A DNA stretch of 23,308 bases from Clavulina sp. PMI_390 (lineage: Eukaryota > Basidiomycota > Agaricomycetes > Cantharellales > Hydnaceae), in NCBI GenBank assembly GCA_015039315.1, contig WIDE01000192.1, positions 4,175 through 27,482 of the forward strand. Reading direction: 5' to 3'. This document shows, piece by piece, positions 10,810 to 20,590 of the stretch. The translations under genes were made by a program, and so were the position numbers. Positions within the stretch are counted from its first letter, which is position 1. Each line of letters opens with the position of its first letter. Below the pieces are notes generated by a model. It worked only from the letters and a program-made list of their open reading frames with translations, had not been told where the DNA came from and searched no databases.

Positions 10810-12605
10810 TTATTTATGCTCATCCCAGCCTAAATCCGTGTGAGGGTTAGAGCCAGCAACGAATACGGCATCATCAGCAAGCAGCAGCGCAGAAGAGTGG
10901 TACAGACGGTTGATCGTCGAGTTGGCCAGACCAGCGCGAGTGAAAGTACGGTTGGTAGGGTAGTAGATGAGAGGAGCCGTGATGGGGTCCGTAGCGTACG
11001 ACTCGTCAATGGCCCAATCCTGAGTATCATAACCAGCCATGCCCATGCCACCACCGTTGAGCAAGAAGAGGGTGGCATCGGGGAGAATAATAAAGCTGCC
11101 CATGGTACGACCCTCAGGCAGAGAGGTATCGTCGTGGCATATCTGGTCCCCATCAGGTGTGATGCGCACACACGACTTGGATGCAGCAATATCGATGATC
11201 ACGTTGTCGTTGGGGTTCCAGTCGTTGATGTTGGAGCCACCGCACATCAAGATCGTCGCAGAGTAGTTATTCGCAACAGTCAAGGGAAGCATGACAGTCG
11301 CGGCGGAGGCTGGGTACGTTCGGACGGCACTGTGAAGGAACATTTTCCGTTAGTTTAGACGTAAACTACAGCGGAAATCAAGAAAAAAGAACATACTGAG
11401 GAACGTTGGGCAGAGGCGTCTCCTTCCCAGTCACCAAATTGAGCAGCTTGGTCGCCCAGTTTGCCTGAATGAACAGATTTCCGCTAGGCATGAGCCATGT
11501 GAGCGGGTGCAGGTTGGCAGGGAGGGTGTCCGCAAGCAGCTGTGAGTCATAGGGTCCACCGGTGGATGGGAAGAATTCGTACATTGGGTTATTTGGGAAT
11601 CTGCCGGTGTGGAGGTGGCTGATCTTGGGGTGAATGCGCAGCGGCGGGCGCGGCGTCAGAGAGCGGTTTTGGATGCAAAAATGAGTCCGACAGGGCGCCA
11701 AAGATAGATCAGTCATTATTGCTGTGATTGTGTTGTGAAATCGGAGTAGTGCACCAGGTCTTGTGAAGAACGGCCCAGCCGTCAGTTGAACGCAAAAAGG
11801 AAATCGAGCAAAGGGTACAAGGCCAACTGACCGTCATTGACATAACCACCCATCGTGTCTCCACCAATGATGAGCATGGAGCCGTCGGCAAGGGTTTCAC
11901 TGTGGGGGGTGATACGAAAGTGAGAAGAAGACTGATGTGAGCGCCAAGCAAAGCCACAGAAAATGCTGAACAAGGCAACGTACAAAGTGAGGCACCACCG
12001 CCGAGAAGTCATGTAGTTTGCACTCTTGTCGCTTCATTGGCAGCTACGATTGGCGCAAGGGTGAGGATTCGCGCCCTGTCGGACGACTGGTAAACGCGGA
12101 GAGAATAGGGTCGAAACGAAATCACAGTGCCAAACGATGCATTAATGGGAAAACAATGCATAGTCAGTATATGCAAGGGACACGAACAAGAATGATAAGA
12201 AAAACGTACGTGTTGCCACTGTCGTCATCCTCGTAGGGTTCACCACCGTACGAGGCGGGCTGGCTGTTCCATGTAGCATCGTCGCTGGTGGTGTTGGCCT
12301 GATTACCACCGACGTTCAGTATCCGACCACCGCCGAGGAAGCCACCACTAGAGCAGAACGAGCTGGTCCCGATGTCCATGGTGGGGACTTTTGACTATGC
12401 CAAGGTTGATCTCAGAGGCCCAGGCGGGGTGATCTGCGACAGTCATTGGGTCGCCCTCGGTCTTGTCGACGACATAGATCTATCATTTCACCAACGAAGA
12501 ATGAGATGTGGGGGTCGAGTCAAGATAGTGGTGATATGGACTGACAGTCTCTTCAGTGCCCAAGTATAGTCGCTGTGCACTGACACCAGAGAGTTGTTGG
12601 ATAGA
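10810..12605 (-). pseudogene. GLOX-2: glyoxal oxidase-like copper radical oxidase, inactivated
   Basis: Best preserved oxidase copy. Minus-strand exons, in gene order: SGVSAQRLYLGTEET to 12546; 12479-12210 (IYVVDKTEGD, HPAWASE, SSFCSSGGFLGGG); 12075-11984 (SANYMTSRRW); 11899-11832 (ETLADGSMLIIGGDT); 11721-11397 (NNPMYEFFPSTGG, LFIQANW); 11329-10810 (MCGGSNINDWNP, NRLYHSSALL, GSNPHTD). Introns of 66, 134, 84, 110 and 67 nt have GT-AG ends. In the family a Cys and a Tyr form the cross-linked radical cofactor. The Cys (FCSSGG) is here, but the Tyr of RRWYP is replaced by Cys (RRWCL). Other defects are a frameshift near 12390 between ASEINLG and TMDIG, a one-base loss near 12058, a TGA where a Trp codon is expected after SCQ (near 12040), and the element insertion at the 3' end. 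The YH pair (RLYHS) remains. The signal peptide exon is not found. Confidence 0.85.
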
Positions 12606-14149
12606 TGAGGAACTCAATTGAGAGGATGTGGCATGTGAGAATTGACGAGGCCTGGGAAATAAATGCCAACCCTCTCTCTTCCTTCGAAAGCCTCGACCTC
12701 GCTTCTGATGCTTCGAGCACTCTCACTTCAACCATCTGCCATCGTCGCACTCCCATCCGATACTATCACCAGAATGTGATCACATACTCCTCAAAGCTAT
12801 CGCTGAACCCCCACGCAATCCTCTCGCCTGACGCATGAAGATGCCTGCCGTCAAGCACCCCTTCTCAGCGGAGATGTAGGCCCGTCATCGAAACGACCTG
12901 CCATGGAGACTTCGCCCCCCTGCATGCACAATGCCTCACTTCGAATCTGTGAAGGCATCTACGTCTTTTGTTCCAATCGATCCGTGCAAGTTATTCGCGG
13001 ACAGAAACATGCAGGCAAACTTTGAGGAGGTGAGTTATGCTGCTGTTCTCGCCTCGATGAGTGTGAAGCATGAGCACTCACGCCTCTGAAACTCCATGTA
13101 CATCGTCGGTGTACCAGTCTTATCCCGTTGTGCTCAGCAAAAGCCACTCCATCCTTGGCTCCCTCCCCACCAATCGCCCTTCTCCTTCGTACAACCATTC
13201 ATCCTGTCAATCTCCCTCGTCCCCGCATCATTCCTTCGCCCCTGCACTCGTCGCTCACGTCAACATAGCCCCACTTAGTCTTCATCTGCTGGCGCTCCAT
13301 CGCTCATGCCATCCACACACACACACGCTCTCTGTCTCGCCCCCTCTGAAGGACGTTCCATTCCATACGAAATGGTGCGCCGCTCGCTCGTCCTCCCGGC
13401 CTGTGACTTGAATCTCTGCTATCGACGTGTGGAGAGACTCCAAAGCGAGCAGGTAAGCTGCCGCTGCTGAAATGGATAAGTCGTGGAGTCTATCGTACGC
13501 GTAGTGCGACAGCGATGGCGATGATGTGCTTCGTGAGCAGGGTAGCATTCGTAGCTCGTCGAGCTGATCTGTTGGACTGCAATCCACCCCATTGGAGGTC
13601 CTCGTCGACAAGAGGTGTCTGGAATCACAACAGTCGATCCTATGGTACCCTGATCATTTCAACTGTCCTGTTAGCCACAGGCGCCTGGCTGCATACTCCT
13701 AGAGCCGTTCGCTCGTCTTGCTGCCCTATCTAAGACCACTATCATCTTCGTCGCCACCACTCGTACCCCCCGATATCACTCCTCCTTATCGTGGCGGTAC
13801 TGTTTCCTCGGCTCGATGATGCACACAGAATCGCTTCGGTGTCCAAGACCGAGCCCGCCTGACCGTGATGGTGGCGCATAACCCCCTCCTCTCACTTTTC
13901 TGAATCCTCGATCCCCCGGGCGCGCTGGAGCACATGGAAGAAGTCTTTTCCAAAGCGAGATCAGCTATGCTGGTCGATTCCGATTTAGATGGTGAATGTG
14001 CTGAACCGTACGAGTCTATGCGGTTGCGTGCCTGTTGTGCGATCCGCGACGCTGATTTTATGCCTTGATTTAGATGTGCTTGCTAGAGAGGAGTAGTGTG
14101 CGTTTAACCCAAGCGCAGCTTCCTCTAGCGTCACAAGATGGATGCGGCG
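12606..14149. other. Spacer between GLOX-2 and GLOX-3
   Basis: No gene is recognised. The first part (12615-12760) is related to 2150-2300, the 5' flank of GLOX-1. A CA-rich microsatellite lies near 13312-13326. By analogy with the other units an NLR 5' end would be expected here facing GLOX-2, but none of the three NLR exon signatures is visible. Overlapping open frames between 13070 and 13733 on both strands are rich in Ser, Pro and Arg, with no motif I know. Confidence 0.45.
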
Positions 14150-15830
14150 CGCGATCGAGCCATCTACTATCAATTCTCCTAGACGCTGATCCTTTCTCGT
14201 CGGAGTTCCACTCAGCTCATTACACCCTGCAAAGCAGATTTTCTGGCGGTGAGAAAGGAACTTTCCCAATCCTGGAAGTGGCGTGAGGTGGAGGACATAC
14301 TGGTTAGTCCCAAGTTCTGTAACGTTGCCCGTGGTCCCACCCATGTGGCCCTGTAACTCCTGAAGAACGATCCCATCGAGGTAGAATGCCATCCCGGCTC
14401 ACTCAAATATGCACCCATTTCATCTCTGCTTTGAGCTCATTAACCCCCTCGCGCTGTTGTTGTAGTTTAGATCTAGGTTGAGGGGTGTATGGTTCAGGGA
14501 CATGGGTACTCGCTGACTAGCCAGTACAAGCCAATGGTATCATTCTCTAGTCAGTATGTACTATACACAGACAAAAGATGCAATAGCTAGATGGAAGTTA
14601 TGACATGCATATCGCAGCAAAATAAGACGAAGGGGCGGGCACTTGATGAGGTGGCCACTTTGCGGACTAAGGCTATACGTCTACTAGCAGAGGTAGGGTC
14701 CCTGTAGGGAGCGTAATAGCAGATTACACGAATCCGGCTAGAAGATGTGCGGACCTAACTATGCCATCAAGGTTCTCTCAATCCCGTCAAGCTCGGGATG
14801 ATACTAGGAGAAGGGGCTGATGTTCGCGCCAATCGGGGCTTGAGCGTTGCGGGATTGCCGGTCATCGAGGCCTTTTGGGAGGAGGATATAGAGAGACAGT
14901 AGAGATAGTCGATGGTGGACAAACTGAATTAAACTCACAAGGTATTGAGGCCTATGGCTCACATTGTCGTCCTGAAGTCACCGGCCATGTCATCATGATT
15001 CGACAGGTGGTGTTAACGTACGACCTCCCAGAACGGTTCTTCTAGCGGCATTCAGTCGGGTACGTCTTGTCGTTCGAGTACTAGCCCGCACGAGGAGGAT
15101 TAGAGTCGTCTATGAACGCGACACCTTCAGCAAGCAGGGGCCCGCCATGATGGGATCACCTACGAGTCGCCAATCTGCCCGTCCTAACTCCCGGATCTAA
15201 CCACGCCCGTCTCAATCATATAAAGCAGGGAGAGTATGACCTGAGGAACAAGTTGCCGATTGTGCGAGAATGAGGCTGCAGCGTGTGTTGTATTGCTTGA
15301 GACCATAAGGCGAAACGTAGGCAAACGACTTCAAGGCCGCAACACCGACGAGTAAGCTTTTGTAACGGTTCTAATCATTGAGTTTGGAGCCACTGCGCAT
15401 GGGAATCCTCGCAGTGGTGTTGTTTGTCGCTTGTTGTTCGTGGCTGGACTAGAAGGGGGATGTGATAGTTGCAGAAGAGAGTACACATTCGTGCAGCACT
15501 AGAGGAACATACTATTCCACCTGTCAGTCTGTGGTCCGCATTTCGGATGGGATCGCCACAAATATCGAGAGTGTGCAGGGAATCTCGTCAGTCAAGAAGG
15601 TCCCTTTACCCTTCACACAGTATTCAACAGCTCGGTCGCCCAATCCTGTCTGAATCACCAGCTTTTTCCCTTGGGAGAAAAGCTAACCAGGCGAATCTGG
15701 GGTCCGCTAGTAAAGAGGAAGAGTCTGGAAGTTTGGTTGTTCTGATTGCATGTAGGGCGTCGATTGGGAAGCATGGCGAGAGTATCGGGCAACGGACCGG
15801 CATTTGACGAAAGCATCCCCCGCATGTTTA
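14150..15830 (-). pseudogene. GLOX-3: 3' part of a decayed glyoxal oxidase-like gene
   Basis: This region is closely related to 1-1360 (GLOX-1) in the same orientation. For example GCCAATG-T-TCATTCTCTAG is at 173 and 14530, and the block around GACGAAAGCATCCC is at 1331 and 15808. On the minus strand it begins near the YVNDG point of GLOX-2, continues through GKKLVIQTGLGDRAVEY (near 15620-15670), and ends in a DUF1929-like C-terminus (LDGIVLQELQGH, YVLHLTPLPG, near 14290-14390). About 160 bp present in GLOX-1 (1131-1290) are missing. Stops occur throughout and no product is expected. The 5' half of the gene is absent here but present at 17890-18430 (GLOX-4). Confidence 0.7.
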
Positions 15831-16257
15831 TAGCTATTCGCGCAGTGCAAATTCAGGGAGGCAAGCCTAGGCGAGGCCCAACCGTGCGTATATTACTCCG
15901 TTGTAAACTCCCCCTAATATCGTGGTTCGAATTCGATCACTGTGTATCCGACGTTTCGGCCCCGATAATCCCACATTCAGACAAAACCGCCTGAAACCAG
16001 CTTTTGACTGCCCGGCAGTGTATCAGCGCCTGCGTAAATTCTGCACGGTGTATTTATCCGCAAATGAATCGATGAGCTCGTATTCAATATTGACTCGCGC
16101 TTTAGTCGCCACAAAAGCTGTGACTAAGATGATTGATCTATTTACTAATTGACAATACTACTGCCTCGCTGTAACCACACCACACAAACACAAGCATTGC
16201 TCTGAGCCTTTGGTCTCAGCCCTGCTGGAAAGTTCAGCTAATACAACATTGATTGAA
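15831..16257 (+). promoter_or_regulatory. NLR-2 upstream region, duplicate of the NLR-1 leader
   Basis: From about 16050 this region matches 3530-3733 upstream of NLR-1, ending in the same GA-ATGACGAC context. The TATA-like tract of NLR-1 is deleted here. The segment 15831-16045 is only loosely similar to DNA upstream of NLR-1. With no intact gene downstream it is probably a relic. Confidence 0.5.
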
Positions 16258-17859
16258 ATGACGACAACGCCCTCGTTCGAAATCAGAGGTATTCATAACC
16301 TACTTCGCTCGGCTACAACCATTTTGATATTGTGTCTAATATTATAAAACCGGGAAGGTTTGTCCCGCCGGCAGTGATTTGATTGGCCCTTGGGTCTAAT
16401 CCCCACGCTTGAGCGGTCACGTGTGCCTATTGCCCCTTTTCCGTCTGTCTATACCTCGCACACTCCCTCTGACGCCGCCAAAGCCATCCGATGGCGCGGA
16501 CAGCCCGCTTTGGTCTTCAATGAATGGATGGATTGCTATTGTCACCAACTTTATTTTGCTTCGCCAATCGCACTGATTGTCTTGCTGCTACATCTTTCAT
16601 ATCTAGGCGTCTGATTGTTTCCTCTCTACACTGTGTTTTCTTTTCCTGCAGCTACGGTGGCTCTTATCAGTGAGTGGAGCTGCGGAGTCTGTTGTGCATG
16701 AGGCATTGGACGTGTGTGCATCATGTTGTATTCCCCACAATCCTTTCATTGTCTTCCTACTTCCGGCGTGATCTCGCAAATTTTCTAGCTTATCTTTCCC
16801 CGTTACACTTATCGCAACTTACTCTCTCATCGCAACAGACAACTTTCAGGAATTTGGAAGAGCCCCAAGGGGGGTAGTTCGCTAGATTACTTGAGCAAGA
16901 TGGCTGGATCGGTGTAAGCATCTTGCTAATGACTCTTTTGGTGTCTAATGATTACCCGCCATATGGTAGCCACTCTCTTGGCGTGACGTAGATATCCTCA
17001 CTCTCTGTTTTACTCAATCTGATCTATCATTCATTCGTGAACCCTCCACTTGAACTGAACACTGCTCATAACTTGATTTGACTGAACTACCCGATCATGA
17101 GAGACTGGATTGGACATACACCCGCTATGAATAAAGCCCGTCTTATCATGCAATGCAATGATAGCTGTTCCTAATGCACCCCGCCTTCAAGCACTCCTTG
17201 ATCTGCAAATCCATTCATTCACTCAGATATGCTCTGAACAGCCTCTTGCGGTCTATTTCTCACTGACAGCTGGATAATTCTGCTTCTTTGACTCATCAGT
17301 CTATCGCGTCACCATGTCCCAATCCCCTGATGATAGCACATGCACTTTCTCCACCCCTCCCTTATTTCAATTCGGCAACAAATTTCCACGACAATATCGC
17401 CTTGGATATCACGATTATTCATTTTCTTATTTCGCTTTTGACACATGGTATTACAGTTCAGTCACGCAAACATCTTGCAATGCTATGATATTAAATTGCC
17501 ATAGAAGCGACTATTGTAGGCCGCATGCGATACATTAAAAACAGGATCTCTCACTCAACCTGCTGATTCTCAAATCATCAATACAGCACATGCCCCAAAA
17601 GATTGTCTATTACCTTAATCTGAGCGCAATACAGAATATGAAGCTCTCAACCCTAATCATCGCAAGCCATTTACTTTCTTGTCCTATCCTATACAGGCGC
17701 CATCTATACCAGCAATCTGATCAAAAAGTCACAGACTTACCGCCTTTTTATTGAATGGAGCCCTCCTGATAGTAAAGGGAAGTCCGAATTTAAAGCTCGG
17801 AAGGTTCAAGCGTCGATGGATGGAACGGTGGAATGGATACCTCTATATGGTCTCAAGCG
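16258..17859 (+). pseudogene. NLR-2: 5' fragment (exons 1 and 2) of an NLR gene
   Basis: Exon 1 (16258-16288) encodes MTTTPSFEIR, identical in protein to NLR-1 exon 1, and ends with the same split Gly codon. Exon 2 (17697-17859) is exactly 163 nt like its counterparts and reads GAIYTSNLIKKSQTYRLFIEW, with VEWIPLYGLKR at the end. The intron between them, 62 nt in NLR-1, is about 1.4 kb here because of an insertion. After exon 2 the homology stops; within about 30 bp the DNA becomes antisense GLOX-4 sequence. Exon 3, the helical region, NACHT and WD40 are all missing, so no receptor can be made. Confidence 0.8.
16337..17670. mobile_element. Insertion of ~1.33 kb in NLR-2 intron 1, type unknown
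   Basis: Intron 1 of NLR-2 matches NLR-1 on the left through CAACCAT-TTGAT (about 16336) and on the right from about 17671 (CTTGTCCTATCCTATACAG). The DNA between has no counterpart in NLR-1 or NLR-3. I see no clear terminal inverted repeat, no target-site duplication and no transposase or reverse transcriptase motif. The longest frames (16390-16614, 17314-17538 plus) are unrecognised. A TGAATAAAGC polyadenylation-like site near 17128 would suit a solo LTR or a retroposed gene, but this is a guess. Confidence 0.5.
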
Positions 17860-17889
17860 GTTGTCGGAAAATTTGATATTGGATGTAAG

Positions 17890-18430
17890 CACGTGTACAC
17901 GCCCTTACAATGACAAAGGGATGCCTCGTGTCTCCGTCGATGGCGGTGATGGGGTTGTCATCAGCGACGGTTTACTGAATGGGTGGGTCTAAATGGTCAA
18001 GTGCCATCGACCCATCGAGCAAAGCAGCAGGCGAGCTTAAGAAGGAGCTTCACGATATGAATTCTGAGAGGAGTCATGCAGTTTATGCCACTACGATTCA
18101 TTTGCAAGCACCATTAGTGGTGCAGAAACAAACGCCGTTTATGATTAGTGAATTTGGAGAGAGCAACTAGTGAGTTTACGAGGTTCAAGAAATCAAGAAA
18201 TGTAACCAAAGCATAGTCGGCATATGCAGGGCGAGTAGGGATGAACGACACACCGCGACCATCGTAGTGCTCGTGTAGCCCACTACCATACTCAGTGAGC
18301 TGGCTGAAGGGGTGGGACACTAACTCACTTCATGGCAGCCTGAATTCCAGCGACGTTGGTAATACCACCCTCGCTGAGGAAGGCGTCCTTCTGCCAGAAT
18401 GGGTTGGTCTCAACGGCGAGAGGGCTGACA
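17890..18430 (-). pseudogene. GLOX-4: 5' part of a decayed glyoxal oxidase-like gene
   Basis: On the minus strand 18330-18410 reads TNPFWQKDAFLSEGGITNVAG, matching TSSFCSSGGFLGGGRILNVGG of GLOX-2, but with the cofactor Cys replaced. It continues with LTEYGSGLHEHYDGRGVS (near 18245-18300), matching the ASYGGEPYEDDDSGN segment, and then with DNA matching the GLOX-2 intron (TGCATAT--CGACTATGC). A CTGCATGACTCCTCTC match to the SRRW exon lies near 18065-18080. The last match, near 17900-17960, corresponds to LADGSMLIIGGDTMGG-YVND. The first exons are deleted: the 5' flank motif CATGTGACAATTGAC (near 18430) lies right against the third one. Gene order stops at the point where GLOX-3 begins. Confidence 0.65.
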
Positions 18431-19148
18431 TGTGACAATTGACGCTACAGGAGTATGATTAGAGAGGTAGGAAGCTCAAAGAGAATCAGCTGGCGGATCG
18501 GCAGGTGACGGAGAATGAAAATGCAGAAGAAGAACTACCTAAATTGGACTAATCAAATAAGACGGGTCGCGTCCCGCAACACCTCTCCTGTACCAACCCT
18601 TACCCTAGCTGCTGAGAAATTGCAAAGGAAGAATGCCCTACCCTAGTAGCAATGAAAGAGCTCCCCTAATTCTACCGCAGGTTTGTTACTATATTAGTCG
18701 CGAGGCGTGATTTTCCGCACCGGAGAATATGGGTGACAAATTGCTCCAGTTGACAATGGATAATACGCCGGCGAGTTTACTCTCCTAAAACACCATAGCT
18801 CGGCCAAGGCCAGATGACTCTGTTGTTGAGAGACAATAACCGCTTTCGACTCCTACTCTGGTTCTTTCTCTCTCTCCCTTGACTTCTCTGGGGCAACCCT
18901 GCTTCTCCCTATGACGATATGGCGACCGAAGAAGCCACCCTCGCAGGGTCAACAAAGCGGTGAAATGAAGTGATCTGCTTGTTTGGTTAAATTTCCAATG
19001 CCAGCGTCAATCATGCCGGAAGCCGATGACAATGAGGCACGAGATAAGCGATTAGTAAATATAAATAGTGAAAGCACCATGCACACCTTGTAAAACGAGC
19101 ACTCACACGTCTCCTCTACATCTTGAGCGCTGGAAGAACTAAATTGCA
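18431..19148 (+). promoter_or_regulatory. Spacer and NLR-3 promoter
   Basis: A good TATA box (TATAAATA, 19060-19067) lies 82 nt upstream of the NLR-3 start codon. The rest of the spacer holds no recognisable gene. It is shorter than the equivalent GLOX-1 to NLR-1 spacer (about 720 versus 1570 bp). Confidence 0.5.
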
Positions 19149-20387
19149 ATGCTTTCCAAGAATTCTAGGCCTACATTTGAGATAGGAGGTTTATTTGTCC
19201 TTTTTTCTATACTAAACAACTGTACTGATCGTTTCATGCTATACAGGCGCATCATACACTGGCAACGAGGTTAAGAAGTCACGATCTTACCGCCTTCGCA
19301 TCACATGGAACCCTCCTGACATCGATGAGAAATCAGAATTCATAACTCGTAAGGTGAAGCCCTCTGCTGATGGAATAGTGGAATGGCTTCCGTTGTCAGG
19401 TCTCAAGAGGTATGCCAGTGTGTTGCCAATGGTGCAGGATTGTCTTTTGTGCATTTGTGAAGTTTTCTCTTTGATACAAGGGTGTTCAACTCGCTCCCCA
19501 CTACTATCTCTGTAACTGTTGAACACCGGCGCTTTCTGTGGATATGGCGTACACTTGCTTCCTATCAAGTTAGCTGCATGGCTAATCAGAATATTGAAGG
19601 CAAGTCTCATGATGCTGACTGTAAGGTCATCAGCGTATCTCACAACAGTGCATTCTGCATAGACAAAATCAATGAAAATCTGGGGCTTGATTTGGTTATC
19701 ACCAATAATCCAGGAAATCTTATGCAAGCAGCTATTATCCCTACTGTCCCTGTGGATGTTGAAATGGGAGCCCAGTCTCACACAGCAGTCGTGTCCATGG
19801 CCCATGAAATAAGTTACCAGGAACCCCAGGATGGTGACATGCCAATTCCAACATTACATCCCCAAGTCCATCCCACTCACAGTGCCAACTCCACCCCTGA
19901 TCTCATCCAGGTTCACCTGACCTCTCTTCCTGATGGAAGAATTACTATGGCTGGGCAAGACCACAGCCACAACCCGGATGCGGTTGCTCTCCCGGCTGCT
20001 GTTATTGCTCCCTTAACCAGCCCTCCTCCTCAAGTCCCTGTGCTTGATGTTGAAGCTGTTGCTGCTGTTACTATGCAAGCAGATAGGACGCTCATCTCAT
20101 CCCCAACAAGCCAATTCTCGGATGCTGCTGATGCTTCCCTTCATCAATGGAGCCGCATAGAGCCTCTTGTGGAGGACTTGAACAGTGCATTTCCCACGGC
20201 TATTACAGCAGTCAAGGTATTTTTTAAGCTTGGTGGTTTACTTGCAGAGGTATGTATTTGGATTGAAATCAAGATGCAGTCAGCTAAATACTCTCTGCAG
20301 ATTCATCCCATTGCACGGGTGGTTGTGGGCGTGCTTGAGTGTGCCTACATTGGAAAAAGTATTTGTTCTCCAGAGATTTGGAATTGA
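19149..20387 (+). pseudogene. NLR-3: intact N-terminal exons of an NLR, truncated by a transposon
   Basis: Exons are 19149-19188, 19247-19409, 19481-19599, 19663-20249 and 20301-20387. They encode the C2-like domain (SRSYRLRITWNPPDID, VEWLPLSGLKR), a linker longer than in NLR-1 and rich in Pro and Ala (PLTSPPPQVPV), and the first helices of the next domain (FFKLGGLLAE, then IHPIARVVVGVLE). Frame is kept through 303 codons with no stop. Homology to NLR-1 ends near 20345, and the stop (TGA, 20385-20387) is supplied by the first repeat of the inserted element. A protein of about 331 residues is possible, lacking NACHT and WD40. Intron 3 has a GCAAGT donor. Introns 3 (63 nt) and 4 (51 nt) are multiples of three without stops, so retention would also stay open. 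A TATA box lies at 19060. Whether this is a dead fragment or a working short protein is unknown. Confidence 0.8.
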
Positions 20388-20590
20388 TTCCCAGAGGGGG
20401 GTGTAGATACCCAGAGAGGGGTATTGATTCCCAGAGGGTGGTATTGATTCCCAGAGGGGGGTATTGATCTCCAGAGAGGGGTATTGATTCCCAGAGAAGG
20501 GTGGAGATTCCCAGAGCTAGTTAGGTGGGTGTTCCCAGAGAAAGGTGGGTGTGATTTCCCAGAGTAATACTTGTGCCAGAGAGTTTCTCC
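20370..20590. repeat. Left array of ~20-bp repeats
   Basis: Units begin with CCAGAG at 20370, 20391, 20411, 20431, 20451, 20471, 20491, 20511, 20535, 20559 and 20576. Units starting 20391 to 20491 are exactly 20 bp, with core CCAGAGAGGGGTATTGATTC; inner units lengthen and diverge. Confidence 0.95.

Noticed and set aside
13070..13733. Overlapping frames on both strands in the GLOX-2/GLOX-3 spacer
   Set aside because: They are short, Ser/Pro/Arg-rich, mutually overlapping, and have no motif or splice pattern supporting a gene.
17979..18170. A 63-codon plus-strand frame after NLR-2 exon 2
   Set aside because: The DNA matches the opposite strand of the oxidase gene (GLOX-4), so the frame is an antisense shadow.
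20370..20590. CRISPR-like array of 20-bp repeats
   Set aside because: Units are directly adjacent with no unique spacers, the genome is fungal, and an inverted partner array exists at 23201-23308.
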